From contig JASLIH010000452.1 of the NCBI GenBank assembly GCA_030152105.1, positions 1 through 7,854 of the forward strand: DNA of 7,854 bases. The letters run 5' to 3'. Shown piece after piece: positions 5,775 to 7,854 of this stretch (its first letter is position 1; each line of letters starts with the position of its first letter). This DNA is from Actinomycetes bacterium (GTDB taxonomy: Bacteria; Actinomycetota; CALGFH01). A model generated the notes under the pieces. It did not search any database and was not told the DNA's origin. It worked only from the letters and a program-made list of their open reading frames with translations. A program made the translations under genes and the position numbers.

Positions 5775-5808
5775 ACGATATCCAGTTCCCGTGACGCCCA
5801 GACTGGAT
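5775..5808 (-). promoter_or_regulatory. Candidate operator upstream of the VOC gene
   Basis: ATCCAGT (5780-5786) and ACTGGAT (5802-5808) are perfect 7-bp inverted arms separated by 15 nt, 42-70 bp upstream of the VOC start. On the minus strand TATCGT (5780-5775) matches TANNNT and touches the inner end of the repeat, so a repressor bound there would cover the promoter. No clear -35 was found. Identity of any regulator is unknown. Confidence 0.35.
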
Positions 5809-5875
5809 GGCACCTCCTGTGGCTGGAGGGGGGTTGGACCGGCATGGCCAGGTGGGGGCCTCCGACGCCGCCGGT

Positions 5876-5905
5876 ATCACCCGGAGCGGGGTGATGTACG
5901 CTCAC
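5876..5905. promoter_or_regulatory. Overlapping dyads upstream of the Abhydrolase_9 gene
   Basis: ATCACCC-N6-GGGTGAT (5876-5895) is a perfect dyad with 7-bp arms. Its right arm overlaps a second dyad GTGA-N7-TCAC (5891-5905), so as RNA the two stems would exclude each other. TACGCT at 5897-5902 resembles a TANNNT -10. Either an operator or a folded leader is possible; neither is shown. Confidence 0.3.
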
Positions 5906-5942
5906 GCCGCTGCACCGACCATGCAGGCCGCCTGGTCGTGGC

Positions 5943-6089
5943 ATGGACGATACGGGTGAGTGTTCCAGCAGGGCAGACCGGCGGCGTCTGGGTGGCCGAC
6001 CACGAATTCATCTCCGAAGAGTGAGGACGGCTCACCCTTTCGTCGGGCAGGCTGCTCGTGCGGTCGACCTGCTCTGGGAGGCATTGTGA
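5943..6089 (+). CDS. Doubtful 48-codon frame ending in the Abhydrolase_9 start (TGATG)
   Basis: From ATG 5943 an open frame runs to TGA 6087-6089, overlapping the next gene's ATG by one base. The first half is rich in arginine and looks like noncoding GC-rich sequence. The last 20 codons, readable from an alternative GTG at 6021, give an amphipathic end (VGQAARAVDLLWEAL). Neither start has a good ribosome site. The one-base overlap would suit a translationally coupled leader peptide, but a chance open frame is more likely. Confidence 0.15.
   Translation: MDDTGECSSRADRRRLGGRPRIHLRRVRTAHPFVGQAARAVDLLWEAL
6021..6035. promoter_or_regulatory. GTGAG-N5-CTCAC dyad before the Abhydrolase_9 gene
   Basis: A perfect 5-bp-arm inverted repeat 53 bp before the start codon. 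Its GTGA-N7-TCAC core recurs at 5891-5905 (11 of 15 bases identical, 130 bp apart). The repeated spacing suggests a pair of binding sites for one regulator. It resembles a CRP-type site but has a 7-nt rather than 6-nt centre. Confidence 0.25.
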
Positions 6090-7854
6090 TGCGACGACTG
6101 ACCGCCGCGTTCGGTGGGATCCGGTGGCGGGACCAGGCCTTTCGGCTGGCGAGGTGGCAGAACCCGGTGGTGGCGTCGCCGGCGGCGCCGCTGGAGACGG
6201 TGGCGGCCCTGTTTGCGCTGGAGCCGTCGCTGATGCCGCGGACCTCCAGGCTCCAGGGCATCTCGATGGGGCTGAGCGTGCTGGGGGCGCGGGCGACCAC
6301 CGGGGTGGTCGAGCAGCTGACCAGGACGGCGGTCCCGGCCGAGGCGTCGCTGGGTCGGCGGCTGGCGGCACGGGCGGCGATCGGTGGCACCGGGGTCGTG
6401 CTGGCGGCGTTGCCGGAGCGCGACGACGAGCGGTTGTGGATGGCGTCGCTGCGGTCCACCGGGCTGCTGCTTCGGGCGGGCGCCGCCGGCGGGGCCATCC
6501 ACGACCTGGGCCGCGGGCTCCAGCAGCGCTATCCGGCGCAGCGGGCCATCCGGCCGGTGGCGGTCAGCGCGGCCCTGTCGGCTGGGCTGCTGTACTGGGG
6601 TGCTCGGCGGCTGGCGGCCCGGGCGGCGGCCGTGCAGCAGTGGCCGCTGCCGCAGGCCACCACCGTCCCGGCCACCCTTGCCACCTCGTATGTGGTCACG
6701 GCGGTCGGGACGGGGCTGACCCGAGGTTATGTCTTCACCCGGGGCGCGTTGGAGTCCTACTTCGGGCCCGGACCGACCAAGCGAATGGTGGCGCGGCTGG
6801 TCAACGCCGGGGTGTGGGCCGGGGCGGCGACCGCGGCCTACAACGCCGGGGTGGCCTACGTCGGCCGGGCGAATGAGAAGGTCGAGCCCGGGTATGCGAC
6901 CGCGCCCACCAGCCCGCTGGTGTCGGGGAGCGCCGAGAGCCTGCTCCCGGTCGCCGACCTCGGCCAGCAGGGACGCCGCTATGTCACCGACGTGGTCACC
7001 CCTGAGCTGATCGAGCAGGTGATGGGGGAGCCGGCGGTCGCCCATCCGATCCGCACCTACGTGGGGTTCAACAGCGAGCCGCTGTACCAGACCGGCCGGG
7101 CCGAGCTGGCCCTGGCCGAGCTGGCCCGCACCGGTGCGTTCGACCGGTCCTATCTCCTGCTGGTGTCGCCGACCGGGACCGGGTGGGTCGACCACACGCT
7201 GATCGAGACGGCCGAGTTCCTCACCCGCGGGGACATCGCCACCTGCTGTGTCCAGTACGGCCGGTACCCGTCGTTCCTGTCGGTGCAGAAGGTCGCTCTG
7301 GGACAGAGCCAGTTCCGGCTGCTGCTGTGGGGGATCAAGCAGCGGCTGGAGGAGCGTCCGCCCGAGCGGCGGCCCAAGGTGCTGGTGTTCGGTGAGAGCC
7401 TGGGCGCCTGGACCAGCTCGGATGTGGTGATGTTCCAGGGCATCGAGGGCTTCGACCACTACGGTATCGACCGGGCCTTGTGGGTGGGGCTGCCGTGGCT
7501 GGCCAAGTGGTCGCGCAGCGGCATGACCCGGGGGTCGACGACCTTGGTGCCGGAGGGGACCGTGGGCGTGTTCGACCGTCACGAGCAGCTGCAGGAGTTG
7601 ACCGACGAGCAGCGGGCCCGACTGCGGGCGGTGATCCTGTCCCACGACAACGACCCGATCGCCGTGATGGGTCCGGATCTGATCGTGCAGCGGCCGCCCT
7701 GGCTGGCCGACGAGCAGCGGGGCCGCGGCGTTCCCGAACAGATGCGGTGGCGGCCGCTGGTCACCTTCGTCCAGACGGCCATGGACGCCGCGAACGCGAT
7801 GGTGTCGGTGCCGGGCGAGTTCGGTTCGTTCGGGCACGACTACCGCGCCGACAT
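6089..7854 (+). CDS. Abhydrolase_9 family membrane-anchored alpha/beta-hydrolase (3' end outside window)
   Basis: 588 residues are visible and the frame stays open to the window edge. The N-terminal part (about residues 55-257) carries four to six hydrophobic stretches, clearest at 96-109, 155-176, 192-213 and 236-257, matching the N-terminal membrane domain of this family. From about residue 322 the hydrolase domain follows: RTYVGFNSEP, then SPTGTGWVD (360-368), the nucleophile elbow VFGESLG with Ser437, HDNDPIAVMGPDLI with Asp522 as likely acid, MRWRPLVTFVQT, and GHDYRAD with His583 as likely catalytic His. The family (PF10081, with PF15420 at the N-terminus) is widespread in Actinobacteria and, to my knowledge, has no firmly assigned substrate; a lipid or ester hydrolase at the membrane is the usual guess. 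The ATG at 6089 follows GGGAGG (6076-6081) by 7 nt; GTG 6086 is too close. Nearly all the visible triad is present, so the gene is probably close to its stop. Confidence 0.9.
   Translation, partial: MRRLTAAFGGIRWRDQAFRLARWQNPVVASPAAPLETVAALFALEPSLMPRTSRLQGISMGLSVLGARATTGVVEQLTRTAVPAEASLGRRLAARAAIGGTGVVLAALPERDDERLWMASLRSTGLLLRAGAAGGAIHDLGRGLQQRYPAQRAIRPVAVSAALSAGLLYWGARRLAARAAAVQQWPLPQATTVPATLATSYVVTAVGTGLTRGYVFTRGALESYFGPGPTKRMVARLVNAGVWAGAATAAYNAGVAYVGRANEKVEPGYATAPTSPLVSGSAESLLPVADLGQQGRRYVTDVVTPELIEQVMGEPAVAHPIRTYVGFNSEPLYQTGRAELALAELARTGAFDRSYLLLVSPTGTGWVDHTLIETAEFLTRGDIATCCVQYGRYPSFLSVQKVALGQSQFRLLLWGIKQRLEERPPERRPKVLVFGESLGAWTSSDVVMFQGIEGFDHYGIDRALWVGLPWLAKWSRSGMTRGSTTLVPEGTVGVFDRHEQLQELTDEQRARLRAVILSHDNDPIAVMGPDLIVQRPPWLADEQRGRGVPEQMRWRPLVTFVQTAMDAANAMVSVPGEFGSFGHDYRAD

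Larger units (their letters stand above)
5739..6088. other. Divergent intergenic region between VOC and Abhydrolase_9 genes
   Basis: These 350 bp contain no convincing gene apart from a doubtful 48-codon frame entered separately. They hold the VOC ribosome site (5744-5750), an inverted repeat near a candidate VOC -10, a small stem CCTCC-N7-GGAGG (5813-5829), a perfect 7-bp-arm dyad at 5876-5895, two related GTGA-N7-TCAC dyads (5891-5905 and 6021-6035), and the Abhydrolase_9 ribosome site GGGAGG (6076-6081). Promoters for both genes must lie here; none matches the consensus well. Confidence 0.5.

Noticed and set aside
5891..6035. CRP-type cAMP receptor protein sites
   Set aside because: The core is GTGA-N7-TCAC; CRP-family sites need a 6-nt centre.
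6032..7837. 601-codon open frame on the minus strand opposite the Abhydrolase_9 gene
   Set aside because: Its composition is Arg/Pro/Gln/His-rich without domain features, while the plus-strand frame shows membrane helices and a hydrolase triad.
1..7854. CRISPR array, tRNA genes, insertion sequence ends or attachment sites
   Set aside because: No spaced direct repeats, tRNA-like cloverleaf, transposase motif or terminal inverted repeats were seen by eye on either strand.

Overview
The window is very GC-rich, with G or C at most third codon positions. Shine-Dalgarno sites are sparse or absent before several genes, and the gene families are typical of high-GC Actinomycetota (Abhydrolase_9 membrane hydrolase, AGAO-type copper amine oxidase, trehalose-synthase-like GH13 enzyme, PIN toxin). 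I cannot place it more precisely. It reads as ordinary chromosome with some accessory character: no rRNA, tRNA, CRISPR array, insertion sequence or phage gene was seen.

Layout. (1) 1-360, plus strand: the decayed 3' end of a trehalose synthase/maltosyl-GH13 gene, with a frameshift and two apparent deletions. (2) 357-854, minus strand: an Lrp/AsnC regulator whose stop codon overlaps the pseudogene's stop in one CTAG. (3) 855-924: a divergent promoter region with a strong promoter for the regulator and an inverted repeat over it. (4) 925-1866, plus strand: an EamA/DMT-type ten-helix exporter. Its last 29 codons look like read-through into a dyad-rich regulatory stretch. (5) 1914-3821, plus strand: an intact copper- and topaquinone-dependent primary-amine oxidase. 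(6) 3947-4795, plus strand: an unrecognised membrane-anchored protein with TPR-like repeats and a somewhat lower-GC middle section. (7) 4841-5242, plus strand: a solitary PIN-domain (VapC-like) protein without a neighbouring antitoxin. (8) 5304-5738, minus strand: a VOC/glyoxalase-fold protein. (9) 5739-6088: an intergenic region with several short dyads. (10) 6089-7854, plus strand, running off the window: an Abhydrolase_9 membrane-anchored serine hydrolase.

How the genes may work together. The Lrp regulator, the exporter and the amine oxidase form a plausible amine/amino-acid response unit: a ligand-sensing regulator divergent from an efflux pump, followed by an enzyme that oxidises primary amines to aldehydes, ammonia and peroxide. 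This is inferred from gene order and families, not shown. The TPR protein and PIN protein lie 45 bp apart on the same strand, but the PIN gene appears to have its own promoter. The VOC and Abhydrolase_9 genes diverge from the 350-bp region between them. I found no convincing new multi-gene system. The points most worth following are the EamA tail and its dyads, the Lrp promoter/operator, and the TPR-PIN pair.
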